DNA of 55,656 bases from NCBI RefSeq assembly GCF_001908205.1, contig NZ_LGHL01000121.1, positions 1 through 55,656 on the forward strand, in the 5' to 3' direction. The position numbers and the translations under genes are program-made. Source of the stretch: Bradyrhizobium sp. NAS80.1 (GTDB lineage Bacteria > Pseudomonadota > Alphaproteobacteria > Rhizobiales > Xanthobacteraceae). This document shows positions 27,801 through 35,563 of this stretch, one piece after another; positions within the stretch are counted from its first letter, which is position 1; each line of letters starts with the position of its first letter. Under the pieces are notes generated by a model. That model was not told where the DNA came from and searched no databases. It saw only the letters and a list, made by a program, of their open reading frames with translations.

Positions 27801-27944
27801 CCGCGTCGGCAGATAGAGTGTGGCATCGGCAAGTCGCGCCGGCTCCTTCCGCGCCTCGAACCCTTCGACCAGCCGGCCGTCGAGCAGGGCCGAGACGACC
27901 GTGCGCAGGAATGGAACTGAGACTGGAACGCTGAAGACGCGCAT
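24798..27944 (-). CDS. addB: AddB nuclease subunit (double-strand break repair)
   Basis: This 1048-residue partner of AddA has an inactivated helicase-like N-terminal half and a C-terminal RecB-family nuclease. The nuclease shows AILDYKTGQPPTGKQVRMGL (Asp, and Lys in D-Y-K) and upstream SVTAIEDWLRDPYTIYAKHIL. The N-terminus MRVFSVPVSVPFLRTVVSALL is typical of alphaproteobacterial AddB. I saw no four-Cys iron-sulfur signature of the Bacillus type. It is upstream of and overlaps addA, and is 97 bases past a family A repeat that separates it from murU. Confidence 0.94.
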   Translation of the reverse strand: MRVFSVPVSVPFLRTVVSALLDGRLVEGFEARKEPARLADATLYLPTRRAMRVVREIFLDEMKADAVVLPRIVALGDIDEDELAFADEAEQFSTAAPLDIPPRLGELERRLTLAQLVAAWAKGPVLAPLVVGGPASTLALASDLARLIDDMVTRGVDWSALDGLVPDQLDRYWQHSLEFLRIARIAWPNHLAEINRIEPAARRDLLIAAEARRLTAHPHGPVIAAGSTGSMPATAKFLHAVASLPHGAVVLPGLDTDLDDDAWRTIGGVRDSLGKFAEHPASNHPQYALHALLQRFGIKRSDVDILQPPAQGGRDLLASESMRPSAKTEIWYDRLKQPDVAAKIAGGMTNLAVVEAPNPEMEALAIAIAMREARHLDKSAALVTPDRALARRVMAALTRWDLAFDDSGGDVLMETSAGVFARLTAEAATKGLEPPTLLAMLKHPLCRLGRAPGAWKAAIEGLELAVLRGTRPPAGTGGLLREFNRFREELAKLWRSEVSALHRAEPRARLKAEDLDRIQALIDALRKALAPIESLAPSKPYDFAELAHRHREILIQLSRDEQGIPLAFEEREGLALASAFDDLMRGGTTSGLMVPLPDYSDVFQTAFGDRAVRRRDRPGARLQIYGPLESRLMQADRIIVGGLIEGVWPPAPRIDPWLSRPMRHELGLDLPERRIGLSAHDFAQLLGADEVILTHAAKAGGAPAVASRFLHRLEAVAGDDLWKAAKRAGEKYVQFAGALDQPDEVRPIKQPEPRPPRATRPLRMSVTAIEDWLRDPYTIYAKHILRLDALDPVDMPLSAADRGSAIHDALGEFTETYAAHLPDNPARVLRAIGGKYFAPLMERPEARALWWPRFQRIARWFGEWETVRRGAIEAITAETHGEISITLDNERSFRLSARADRIERRVGGAYAILDYKTGQPPTGKQVRMGLSPQLTLEAAILREGGFPGIDAGASVSQLVYVRLSGNNPPGEERILELKIKQSDQAQPPDTAAAEARAKLEALIRAFEDENQPYTSLNLPMWTNRYGAYDDLARIKEWSAAGGLGIEEW

Positions 27945-28040
27945 CGGCTGCCTGATTCGGGGATCAGGCCAATATAGGCAGACGGACCCGAATGGTCATG
28001 GGCTGAGGCGAGGTCTTCCCCGCTGTTCGCGGGATTACTG

Positions 28041-28182
28041 CTCTCGTGCCCCGGACGCGGCGCGGCATGAAATGATGCGCCGCTGAGCCGGGGCCCATGT
28101 TGCGACATCACGGCTGTTGCTGTGTGGGTCCCGGCTCAGCAGTGCACCGCTGACGCGCCGCACCGCGTCCGGGACACGAGAG
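28041..28182. repeat. Palindromic repeat family A, copy 2
   Basis: This begins CTCTCGTGCCCCGGACGC and ends GCGTCCGGGACACGAGAG, with GCTGAGCCGGGGCCCA and GGGTCCCGGCTCAGC as inner arms. It is the same element as at 20606 and 42759. It separates addB from the MurU-like gene, so the minus-strand run may be two transcripts or may carry a large hairpin. Confidence 0.88.
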
Positions 28183-28188
28183 CAGCCC

Positions 28189-28911
28189 TTACGCCACGCT
28201 CTCCAGGAACGCCTCTTCCGCCGCGTGCACGGCGTCGGGCGTGCCGACATGCATCCAGACCCCGTCGAGGCGCAGGCCGAACAGCCGCTCCTGCTCGTTG
28301 GCGCGGTCGAACATTTTGGTCAGCGAGAACTCGCCCTTGGGCGCGTCGGCGAAGATCGACGGCGACATGATGGCCGCGCCCGCATAGACGAACGGAACGA
28401 CCTCTTTTTCCCTGCGCTTGCGAAGGGCGCCGTCGGGCATCATGCCGTAATCGCCGCGGCCGCCATAGCCGATGCTGGTCGCGGTCGGCGCCATCAGCAG
28501 CAGGATGTCCATGCGCTCGGGATCGAAGTTTTCGGCAAGGCGCGCCAGGTTGGAGCGCACGCCGTCGATCCACAGCGTGTCAGAGTTGACGTGGAAGAAC
28601 GGTGCGTTGCCGAGCAGCGGCAGCGCCTTGACCACGCCGCCGCCGGTGCCGAGCACCTGGTCGCGCTCGTCCGAAATGGTCACGCGCGGAAGCTGGCGCG
28701 ATGCGACGTGATTGATGATCTGGTCCGGCAGGTAGTGCACGTTGACCACCGCCTCGGTCACGCCGGCCTGGCCGAGCTTGTCGAGCACGTGGTCGAGCAG
28801 CGGCTGGCCCGCCACCGGCACCATCGGTTTCGGCATCTTGTCCGTCAATGGACGCATGCGCAGGCCAAACCCCGCGGCGAGTACCATGGCTTTGGTCGGT
28901 TTGACGGACAT
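28189..28911 (-). CDS. murU: MurU-like N-acetylmuramate-1-phosphate uridylyltransferase
   Basis: This 240-residue sugar-phosphate nucleotidyltransferase has the motif AMVLAAGFGLRMRPLTDKMP, then KPMVPVAGQPLLDHVL, GTGGGVVKALPLLG and HVNSDTLWIDG. This matches Pseudomonas MurU, which makes UDP-MurNAc from MurNAc-1-phosphate in cell-wall sugar recycling. I chose ATG at 28911; the frame continues open upstream but antisense to other genes. An AmgK kinase domain, which makes the substrate, is encoded 0.5 kb upstream on the same strand. The substrate is inferred from that pairing; other hexose-1-phosphates are possible. Confidence 0.82.
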   Translation of the reverse strand: MSVKPTKAMVLAAGFGLRMRPLTDKMPKPMVPVAGQPLLDHVLDKLGQAGVTEAVVNVHYLPDQIINHVASRQLPRVTISDERDQVLGTGGGVVKALPLLGNAPFFHVNSDTLWIDGVRSNLARLAENFDPERMDILLLMAPTATSIGYGGRGDYGMMPDGALRKRREKEVVPFVYAGAAIMSPSIFADAPKGEFSLTKMFDRANEQERLFGLRLDGVWMHVGTPDAVHAAEEAFLESVA

Positions 28912-29048
28912 CCTTTGCTTTCTCAGACTCGTCCTCGGACTCTTGGAGTTCCGCGTTCGCAGCAAGCCTAGCACGGACCTCATTGGGCCGCACCGCACCT
29001 CAACCGCCTTAACCAGCCGCCGTGACGGTTGTACGACGAGTGTTGCCG

Positions 29049-29393
29049 TTACGCTCCAATGGATGTGGAACGCGCCTTTTTCTTCTTGTCGCCGGGCTTG
29101 AGGAAATTGACACCGATCTGGTCCCCATTGACCCAGGCGAGCTCGCAGCGCCGGTACGCAAGTCCGGTGGACGACAGCAGAAGAAAAAACTCTTTCAGAT
29201 GGAGCCCTTCCACCGAACCGTCGATGGTCAGCTTGGCGCCGACCTCGGAGACGTCCTCCATGGTGCAGTCGCGCCGCCAGGTGCCGTCGATCCCCATCAT
29301 TTGGGCCGGAATCCCGCGTTCGAAAACAACCCGGCTGTTGCCGCGGTGGTCCGTCCTTACCGCCATCTGCCCTTGCTCCAGCCTCGCAATCAT
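29049..29393 (-). CDS. PilZ-domain protein
   Basis: This 114-residue protein consists of a single PilZ domain, the usual receptor of cyclic di-GMP. Both ligand motifs are visible: an R-x3-R in HRGNSRVV and the D-x-S-x2-G in MEDVSEVGAKL. A Lys-rich tail follows (GDKKKKARS). No output domain is attached. It lies between the tsaE-amgK fusion and murU on the same strand with 62 and 137 bases on either side. It may be independently transcribed. Binding of cyclic di-GMP is predicted, not shown. The start may be the ATG at residue 10. Confidence 0.82.
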   Translation of the reverse strand: MIARLEQGQMAVRTDHRGNSRVVFERGIPAQMMGIDGTWRRDCTMEDVSEVGAKLTIDGSVEGLHLKEFFLLLSSTGLAYRRCELAWVNGDQIGVNFLKPGDKKKKARSTSIGA

Positions 29394-29455
29394 CCGGCTG
29401 CCTGAGGGGCGATGATACGGATGCGACGGCTAACACCCGGTAAATCGGCCGCGAA

Positions 29456-30988
29456 TCAGCCTTCCGGCGGCCTTTGGGGCGGCGGGACATTGGCGAGATA
29501 CCAGTCGCGCAAATGAGCCAGTGCAGGATGCGCCAGCGAGCGCTGGAGGTAGGTCCAGATCCGCGGTTGGTGGCGAAGGTAGTGCGGCTTACCGTCGCGG
29601 CGATTGAGCCGGGCGAAGGTGCCGAGCAGGCGCGTGTTCCGCTGCGCCGACATGATGGCGTAGAGCTCAGCGAAGCCGGCCGGGTCGAAGCTCGCATCGG
29701 CAGCGCGGCGCGCCTTGATGTAGCGAGACAGCAGCGTCAGCTCGAGATTTTCCGGCACGTCGATGCGGGCGTCCTGGAGCAGCGAGACGACGTCGTAGGA
29801 TTGCGGCCCGAGCACGGCGTCCTGGAAGTCGATCACGCCAACGCGCTCGATGCCGGAGCGGTCAGCAAGCCAGATCAGATTGGGCGAGTGATAGTCGCGG
29901 ATGATCCACGTCTTCGGCGCGGCGAGCGGCTTCTTGAGCAGCTCGCGCCACATCGCGAAAAACTCCGCGCGCTTCTCATCGCTCAGCGGCGCATTGCGGT
30001 CGGGCAGATACCATTCCGGCATCAACCCGATTTCGATCAGTAATGCCTCGGCGTCGAACACTGGAATGGCGTAAGTCTGATCTGCCAGCGGCAGCGTCTC
30101 CGGCAGCGTCTTGCCGTGCAGCACGGCCAGCGCGTCGGTCGCGGCTTCATAACGCTCGGGGATCGGGCGCGGCGGGTTGCCCTCGATCACGCCTTCGCTG
30201 CCGAAGTCTTCGCTGATCAGGAAGCCGTGGTCGAGATCGTAATGGTGGATCGCAGGCGCCGAGATTCCCTGCGCGCGCAGCCCTTCGTCGATGGCGACGA
30301 AGGGCTTTACATTTTCGGCGAGATGCACCGCGGCGCTGTAGGATTTTCCGTTGTACATCGCAGCGCCGTCAGGACGCTGCGGAAAGTTCATCAGGATGAC
30401 GATCCCGTCGTCGCGCAGCAGCCGCGCATAGGAGCGGGTCGAGGCGTCGCCGGGCATGCGCCGCCGCGTCGCGTCGATATAGCCGGATGCGTCGAGGAAT
30501 TCGCGCAGCGCCTTGAGCCGCGCGACTTGCGCGGCGCCCTTGCCGTAGCCGGTGATGTCGGCCGCGCGCGCATTCGAGCCCAGTGCCGGCCGGTGCGTCA
30601 GCGCGATGTCGATGCGGTCTGCGGGCATCGCCGACGGCGCACGCTCCGGCCATTCGATCAGGACGAGCGTGGCATCGGGGAGTGGCGACAGCCCGATCTC
30701 CTCGAGCTCGCTCTCCTCCTCGACGCGGTAGAGGTCGGCATGCATCACCGGAAATGACGGCAGCTCGTAGCCCTGCACCAGGGTGAAGGTCGGGCTCGGC
30801 ACCTCCAGTTCCTCGTCGCCGGCGAGGTAGCGGATCATGGCGCGCGCGGCCGCGGTCTTGCCGGCACCGAGATCGCCGGTGAGCGTGATGACATCGCCGG
30901 GGCCAACCAGCAGCGCGAGGTCGGCCATCAGTTGCGCGGTGGCCGTCTCGTTGTGGAGCGCGACGGAGAATGTGGTTGATGCAATCAT
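29456..30988 (-). CDS. TsaE ATPase fused to AmgK-type sugar kinase
   Basis: This 510-residue protein has two domains. Residues 1-150 are TsaE, the ATPase that drives the TsaBD complex making t6A37 in tRNA: P-loop GDLGAGKTAAARA (38-50), HADLYRVE and IEWPER are present. Residues 158-500 form an aminoglycoside-phosphotransferase fold resembling AmgK, the anomeric MurNAc/GlcNAc kinase: MPGDASTRSYARLLR, catalytic RDYHSPN (364-370) and metal-binding VIDFQD (385-390). The N-terminus overlaps the kinase gene upstream by four bases. MurU is encoded downstream, supporting the AmgK reading. The fusion is intact with no frameshift. Confidence 0.9.
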   Translation of the reverse strand: MIASTTFSVALHNETATAQLMADLALLVGPGDVITLTGDLGAGKTAAARAMIRYLAGDEELEVPSPTFTLVQGYELPSFPVMHADLYRVEEESELEEIGLSPLPDATLVLIEWPERAPSAMPADRIDIALTHRPALGSNARAADITGYGKGAAQVARLKALREFLDASGYIDATRRRMPGDASTRSYARLLRDDGIVILMNFPQRPDGAAMYNGKSYSAAVHLAENVKPFVAIDEGLRAQGISAPAIHHYDLDHGFLISEDFGSEGVIEGNPPRPIPERYEAATDALAVLHGKTLPETLPLADQTYAIPVFDAEALLIEIGLMPEWYLPDRNAPLSDEKRAEFFAMWRELLKKPLAAPKTWIIRDYHSPNLIWLADRSGIERVGVIDFQDAVLGPQSYDVVSLLQDARIDVPENLELTLLSRYIKARRAADASFDPAGFAELYAIMSAQRNTRLLGTFARLNRRDGKPHYLRHQPRIWTYLQRSLAHPALAHLRDWYLANVPPPQRPPEG

Positions 30989-33489
30989 TCGGCGGCGTCG
31001 CGATGCGCCGCCTGGTCGGTCGGGAAGTCGCAGATCACGACCGTGCCCCTGCCCACGATCGAATCCACCCGCACCTTGCCGCCATGCAGCTCGACGAAGG
31101 AGCGCACCAGCGACAGGCCGAGCCCGGCGCCGCGATGACGCGAGCCCTGCGAGCGGCTTTCGAACCAGTTGAACACCTTGTCCTTCATGTCGGCAGGTAT
31201 TCCAGGCCCGGAATCTGTCACAGTAAAGACCACGCTGCGCTCGGTGCGCCGTGCGCTGATACCGACGGTGGAATCCTGTGGAGAAAACCCGACGGCGTTG
31301 GCGAGGAGGTTATAGAGCACCTGCACCACGCGCTTCTCGTCGCCGACGAAGCTGCCGACATTGGGCGCGATCTCGACCTTGAGGCGGATGCGGTCGGTGG
31401 CGAGGCGGTCCTGGATGCCCTCGGCGGCCAGCTCGATGGTCTTGCTGACGTCCACCGGCCCGAGTTCCAGCTTCATGGCGCCGGCGTCGATGGTGGCGAG
31501 ATCGAGGATGTTGTTGGTCAGCGCCAGCAGCGCGTTGGTCGATTTGGTGACGTAGTCGAGATATTCGGCCTGTTTCGGCGTCAGTGGTCCGGTCGAGGGA
31601 TCGCTGAGGAAATGCGCGAAGCCGATGATGGTGGTGAGCGGCGAACGCAGCTCGTAGGAGACGTGGTGGACGAAATCCACCTTCATCTGGTCGGCGGCCT
31701 CCAGCGCCTCGTTGCGTTCGCGCAGCGCACGCTCGACGTTCTCGGTGTCGGTGATGTCCTGGAACGTCAGCATGGTCGCGCCGTCATGCAGCGGCCGGAT
31801 CATGCCGTCGAGTACGCTGCCGTCCTTGCGCTCCAGCTTGAGCGGCACGTCGGCGCGGTTCTCGATCGAGGTAATGGCCTCGCGGATCTGCCGCCAGACC
31901 ACGGGGTCGTCGAACAGCTGATGGCACCAGCCTTCGACGGTCTGGATATGCGGCTCGCCGCGCATGGCGTCGTTGGACAGCTTCCACATCCGGACAAAGG
32001 CCGGATTGAACAGCTGCGCCTTGCCATTGCTGCCGAACACCGCGACGCCCTCGGCGAGGCTGTCGAGGGTCTCGCGCTGGACACGGATCATGCCGTCGAA
32101 GCGGCGGGCGAGGTCGAGGCTCTCGGTGACGTCGTCGAACAGGTAGGTGACGCCGCCTTCCGGATTCGGCGTCGTGACGACGGAGAGCGCGCGGCCGTCG
32201 GGCAGGTACCAGGTTTCCTTCGCGGTCTCGACCGCGCGATAGGCCTCGTGCAGCTTGGCCTTCCAGGCGCGGAAGTCCGGCTGCTCGGGCAGCTTGCGCG
32301 CGGCGCGAAGCTGGTCGAGCACGCTGGAATCATCGGGATTGGCATCGAGGAAGGTGCGGTCGAGGTCCCACAGCCGCCGATAGGAATCGTTGTAGAAGGC
32401 GAGCCGGCGATGGCCGTCGAACACCGCGACGCCCGATGAGAGCTGGTCGAGCGTGCGACGATGCGCTTCCGCCATCCGTACCAGCGCCGAACTTAGCGCA
32501 TCGGCCTCGCTGGCGTCGATGGCGACGCCGACACTGTTGCTGCCGACGTTGACGGCGCGCACGTCGTAGATGCGCCGCTCGCCGCCGATCACGATGGGCA
32601 GCCGCGAGGTGAAGCTGGCGGCATCCTTCAGTCCCCGCTCCATCGCGGTGCGGTCGGCGCTGTCGAGCAGCTCGAGCTTGCGCTGCTGAGCGTCAGTGAC
32701 GCTGTTTGCCTCGGTCGCGCGGACATAGGCCGGGTTGGCATAGGTTAGCGCGCCGTTCTCGGCCTTGGCCCAGATCGGCCACGGCGCCGTGGCGGCGAAG
32801 CCGCGCAGCATCTCCGTTTCGTCGGAGAGCGCTTTGTAACGCAGATTGGTCTCGGCCAGGTCGCGCCGGAGTCCGGAGAGTTCGCGAATCCTTACAATGG
32901 CTTGGCCGCCGATGGCGCGGCCTATGGCCTCCAGCGTGTGACCGTACGGAGTGGTCAGCGTCAGTTGGAACCCGTCGCCGCGGTCACGCAGCGCATCAAC
33001 CGCACGATCCATCTGGAGCGCAGGCTCCGGCGGCAGCCAGGTTCCGAACGCGAGCACGCGCTGCGGCGAGGCGTCGCTCGGCAGCACCATCGCGATGTCG
33101 CCGGAGATCTGCGCGCGGTTGTCGCCGGCCGGCCAGGAGATCAGGATCTGCGGCTCGGCGAACAGCAGCGCGCCGAAACGGTCGGCCTGGAGTTGCAGTT
33201 CCCCGATCCGCGCGCGCAACCGCGCTTCGTTCTGCGCCGTGCGCACGCGCGTGCGCATCAGCAGGATCGCGGCCACGACCGTGAAGCCGAGTAAGGCCAG
33301 CGCGGTGGCCAGCACCGCGAGTTCCTGCCGGTTGAAGTCCAGCAATATCGAGAGTGTGTCGATGAGATCGGCAGCCTCAGCCGGCGCAGCCGGCAGCAGC
33401 GCCGCGAGAGCGCCTCCTAGCAGGCCGTTGCGCGCCAACGATGTGCACGACAACAGCGTCCGACGCATCGACACGATCACGCCTGACAT
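30985..33489 (-). CDS. divL: DivL-like PAS sensor (tyrosine pseudokinase)
   Basis: This 834-residue membrane-anchored protein has a signal-like N-terminus and one membrane segment (about 54-78). Several PAS-type regions follow (about 220-350, 350-460, 470-590), then a HisKA-like helix and an HATPase domain. At the phosphorylation site it reads FVHHVSYELRSPLTTI: the usual His is Tyr612 (codon 31654-31656). ATPase boxes DSGPGIP and GAGLGLSLV are intact. This substitution is the hallmark of DivL, which allosterically controls CckA in the CtrA cell-cycle pathway. I prefer ATG at 33489, though 33546 or a later ATG is possible. It overlaps tsaE-amgK by four bases. Confidence 0.85.
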   Translation of the reverse strand: MSGVIVSMRRTLLSCTSLARNGLLGGALAALLPAAPAEAADLIDTLSILLDFNRQELAVLATALALLGFTVVAAILLMRTRVRTAQNEARLRARIGELQLQADRFGALLFAEPQILISWPAGDNRAQISGDIAMVLPSDASPQRVLAFGTWLPPEPALQMDRAVDALRDRGDGFQLTLTTPYGHTLEAIGRAIGGQAIVRIRELSGLRRDLAETNLRYKALSDETEMLRGFAATAPWPIWAKAENGALTYANPAYVRATEANSVTDAQQRKLELLDSADRTAMERGLKDAASFTSRLPIVIGGERRIYDVRAVNVGSNSVGVAIDASEADALSSALVRMAEAHRRTLDQLSSGVAVFDGHRRLAFYNDSYRRLWDLDRTFLDANPDDSSVLDQLRAARKLPEQPDFRAWKAKLHEAYRAVETAKETWYLPDGRALSVVTTPNPEGGVTYLFDDVTESLDLARRFDGMIRVQRETLDSLAEGVAVFGSNGKAQLFNPAFVRMWKLSNDAMRGEPHIQTVEGWCHQLFDDPVVWRQIREAITSIENRADVPLKLERKDGSVLDGMIRPLHDGATMLTFQDITDTENVERALRERNEALEAADQMKVDFVHHVSYELRSPLTTIIGFAHFLSDPSTGPLTPKQAEYLDYVTKSTNALLALTNNILDLATIDAGAMKLELGPVDVSKTIELAAEGIQDRLATDRIRLKVEIAPNVGSFVGDEKRVVQVLYNLLANAVGFSPQDSTVGISARRTERSVVFTVTDSGPGIPADMKDKVFNWFESRSQGSRHRGAGLGLSLVRSFVELHGGKVRVDSIVGRGTVVICDFPTDQAAHRDAAE

Positions 33490-33605
33490 AGTTGCCCCAA
33501 GACCGCACGAATGTACGCACACCGACCCCCGTCGTGCGCGAATCAAGACACAATACCCTCACCGTGACTCCACCGGTAAGAGTCCAGATCGTGAACGCAA
33601 AGGCG

Positions 33606-33625
33606 GCCCCGCAAAAATGCGGGGC
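33606..33625 (-). terminator. Hairpin after dut
   Basis: GCCCCGC (33606-33612) pairs with GCGGGGC (33619-33625) around a six-base loop. It lies in the gap between the dut stop codon and the divL start. The minus-strand T-run afterwards is short, so termination may be partial. Confidence 0.5.
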
Positions 33626-33680
33626 ACGGTGTTCCACCCCACGCCGCTCCTTCGCGCGATTCGGCTGCAGCTGCCGTGAG

Positions 33681-34139
33681 TTAGCGGCCGGTCGAGCCGA
33701 AGCCGCCGGCGCCGCGATCGGTCGCGGACAATGTCGCAACGGGAACCAGCGCGGCCTGCACCACGGGCGCGACCACCATTTGCGCGATGCGCTCGCCGCG
33801 CTTGATCACGAAGGAGGCCTGGCCGTGATTGATCAGGATCACCTTGATCTCGCCCCGATAGTCCGCATCGATCGTGCCCGGCGAATTCAGCACGGTGACG
33901 CCGTGCTTGGCAGCAAGCCCCGAGCGCGGCCGCACCTGCGCCTCGTGCCCGGGTGGCAATGCGATCGCAAGGCCCGTCGGCACCAGTGCGTGTTGGCCAG
34001 GCGCGAGCGTCATCGGCTCGCTGTCCGGAACCGCGGCCATCAGGTCGAGGCCGGCGGCCTCGGCGGTCTGATAGGCCGGCTGTGGCAGGCCGTCGGCATG
34101 CGGCAGGCGTTGCAGTTCGACCGTGACTTTCGTGCTCAA
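33681..34139 (-). CDS. dut: dUTP diphosphatase
   Basis: This 152-residue homotrimeric enzyme hydrolyses dUTP to dUMP, keeping uracil out of DNA and supplying thymidylate synthesis. All five family motifs are seen: AGLDLMAA, RSGLAAKHGV, NSPGTIDADYRGEI, RGERIAQMVV and the C-terminal RGAGGFGSTGR arm that closes the active site. I chose the TTG at 34139, which has GGGAG eight bases upstream and the usual N-terminus; an ATG 18 codons earlier also exists. A 223-base gap upstream contains nothing I recognise. divL lies downstream on the same strand. Confidence 0.94.
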   Translation of the reverse strand: MSTKVTVELQRLPHADGLPQPAYQTAEAAGLDLMAAVPDSEPMTLAPGQHALVPTGLAIALPPGHEAQVRPRSGLAAKHGVTVLNSPGTIDADYRGEIKVILINHGQASFVIKRGERIAQMVVAPVVQAALVPVATLSATDRGAGGFGSTGR

Positions 34140-34362
34140 GATGCCGGCTCCCGGGATTTGTCGGCGACGCACGGCGCGACATGCCTTCTTCAACCGCCTC
34201 GATCAGCCGGACCCGCAAGTCTTCCGACAACGGCGTGCTGGCCCTCTCGTTCAGCAGGCATGTGAACCAGAATTCGCGCCCGATGGGAATCCCTCCCGAC
34301 TCAATTCGGTCGGATTTTGCGATCCTGGTCGAGAGGTGGCGGCCGGCCGGCACCACTCCAGC
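34140..34362. other. Gap upstream of dut
   Basis: This is 223 bases with no gene or RNA that I recognise. It must hold the dut promoter. An open frame continuing through it in another phase (to 34356) is antisense-like in composition and not family-related. Confidence 0.4.
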
Positions 34363-34752
34363 TCAGGGGCAATCCTGCGCCGCCGCCATTGCCAAGACAT
34401 CCGCTCGCGCCTTGTTGCGGATTTGCTCCTCCGGAGACGCTAGGCCGCCGGTGGCCATGCTCATCATGCCCGCCGTGAACCCGGTTTGTCCGACCTGCTT
34501 ACCGGCATTCACCGCGACGCTGGCTGCCTTAGCTCCGCATTTGGCACGAAACTTTTCAGTGTCGGCAAGGAGCTTTACGCCAGCCGGGCTCATCTTGCCG
34601 CCATAAGGCGAGTGCGCCGGCGCCCCCTGCGAAGGGCCGTTGTTCATAGCCCCGTTGTAGGGCGGGCTTGTGAAGTCGGCATGCTGCGCGGTTGACGGTA
34701 CGCAGGCGGAAATCGACACCATCGCGATGGTAACGAGATATATCTGCTTCAC
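34363..34752 (-). CDS. Small predicted lipoprotein, function unknown
   Basis: I do not recognise the family. This 129-residue protein begins with a lipoprotein signal peptide: MKQIYLVTIAMVSISAC, with ISAC as lipobox and Cys17 as the predicted lipidated residue. Next comes a low-complexity Pro/Ser/Gly/Asn part (about 18-55) and an Ala-rich helical end with two further Cys (AKCGAKAAS and AAAQDCP), which could form a disulfide in the periplasm. Residues 85-100 are Gly/Met/Ala-rich and might insert in membrane. It is isolated between dut and a MarR-like gene. Confidence 0.6.
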   Translation of the reverse strand: MKQIYLVTIAMVSISACVPSTAQHADFTSPPYNGAMNNGPSQGAPAHSPYGGKMSPAGVKLLADTEKFRAKCGAKAASVAVNAGKQVGQTGFTAGMMSMATGGLASPEEQIRNKARADVLAMAAAQDCP

Positions 34753-34900
34753 GGCTCATCCTGTCTGTTCAGGGGGCGCCGATCGGCTGGTTTCGAGCGA
34801 TACGCTGGGGAGGAAATTGCCCGAGTTGGTCAGAAGATCGGCGGCAGGGCTTCGTTTCGAAGCCGTTGGGCAGCCCATATACAGACAGGACAAATGGGCT
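34753..34900. other. Gap between the lipoprotein gene and the MarR-like gene
   Basis: This is 148 bases. GACAGG-type repeats occur near both ends (ctgtctgttc near 34762 and acagacaggac near 34880), forming a loose inverted pair. It should contain the lipoprotein promoter. I see nothing else. Confidence 0.3.
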
Positions 34901-35266
34901 TCACGCAGTATCGATTGCAGTTTTTAGATCATTTGTCGTCTGCGGCGACCATTGGAAGCCATTGCGTCTCAAGAGTTCCACGCGCGCACTCAGAAAAGCC
35001 TTGCCTACATGCTCCAGCCTTTCGGTTGGAATTAGCAGCAGACGCCGTTTGTCTTCCTCGTCCGGTACTCGACGGATGATCCCAGCTTTCTCCATATCGT
35101 CGAGATGTCGGAAAATGGTCGTTGGTGTCGCGAAGAGCTCGAAATAGGTAGAGAGTTCCTTGAGCGTGATCGCGCGGCCGGAAAGCCAGCTGAAGGCGAT
35201 AAGGCTTAGGATGTCTGCCTCGAAAACGCTGCGCCAGCCACGTTGAAGAATCCCCGAAGACAGCAT
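34901..35266 (-). CDS. MarR-like winged-helix regulator, N-terminus uncertain
   Basis: This 121-residue protein has a winged-helix DNA-binding fold. Helices around ISLIAFSWL-like LSLIAFSWLSG, TLKELSTYFELFATPTTIFRH (recognition region) and a wing PDEEDKRRLLLIPTERL resemble MarR regulators that read drug or aromatic signals. It lacks a long N-terminal dimerisation helix, and the same frame stays open and protein-like for about 51 codons upstream, to 35419, without an ATG, GTG or TTG codon. The gene may therefore start at an unusual codon, or be truncated or frameshifted at its 5' end. No target gene is adjacent in an obvious divergent arrangement. Confidence 0.6.
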   Translation of the reverse strand: MLSSGILQRGWRSVFEADILSLIAFSWLSGRAITLKELSTYFELFATPTTIFRHLDDMEKAGIIRRVPDEEDKRRLLLIPTERLEHVGKAFLSARVELLRRNGFQWSPQTTNDLKTAIDTA

Positions 35267-35563
35267 TTGTACGCGGAACTCCGCTCGCCACTTCAGCCAA
35301 CCAACATCGAGTGCAAGTGCCGCCCGTTCGGCATCCGTGAGGCTCGACGCAAAGCCGCTCGGCAGCGGTTCCGTCGCCCGCTCCTCCGGCGCGAAAACAC
35401 CAAATTCGGAAGTTACGGCTTACCAACCCCTCCTACAGTTCGCGAAGCATTGTCTGGCCGAGCCCCGCGGCCAGAAGGTCGAACCTCGCGGCATCCGCGC
35501 TCTGATAGGCCGGAGGGCTTCACCATGTGGCAGTTGCCTAATGTCGAACCTTAACGGTGGTAC
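35267..35563. other. Gap upstream of the MarR-like gene and downstream of coaBC
   Basis: This is 297 bases. The part 35267-35419 continues the reading frame of the MarR-like gene (see that entry). The remainder to 35563 has no gene or terminator that I can support. Confidence 0.35.

Noticed and set aside
28912..29697. 262-codon extension of the MurU-like protein
   Set aside because: It overlaps the PilZ and TsaE-AmgK genes in another frame and has shadow-like composition; the family start is at 28911.
33559..34356. 265-codon minus-strand frame over dut
   Set aside because: The dut frame carries all five dUTPase motifs; this is the alternative phase.
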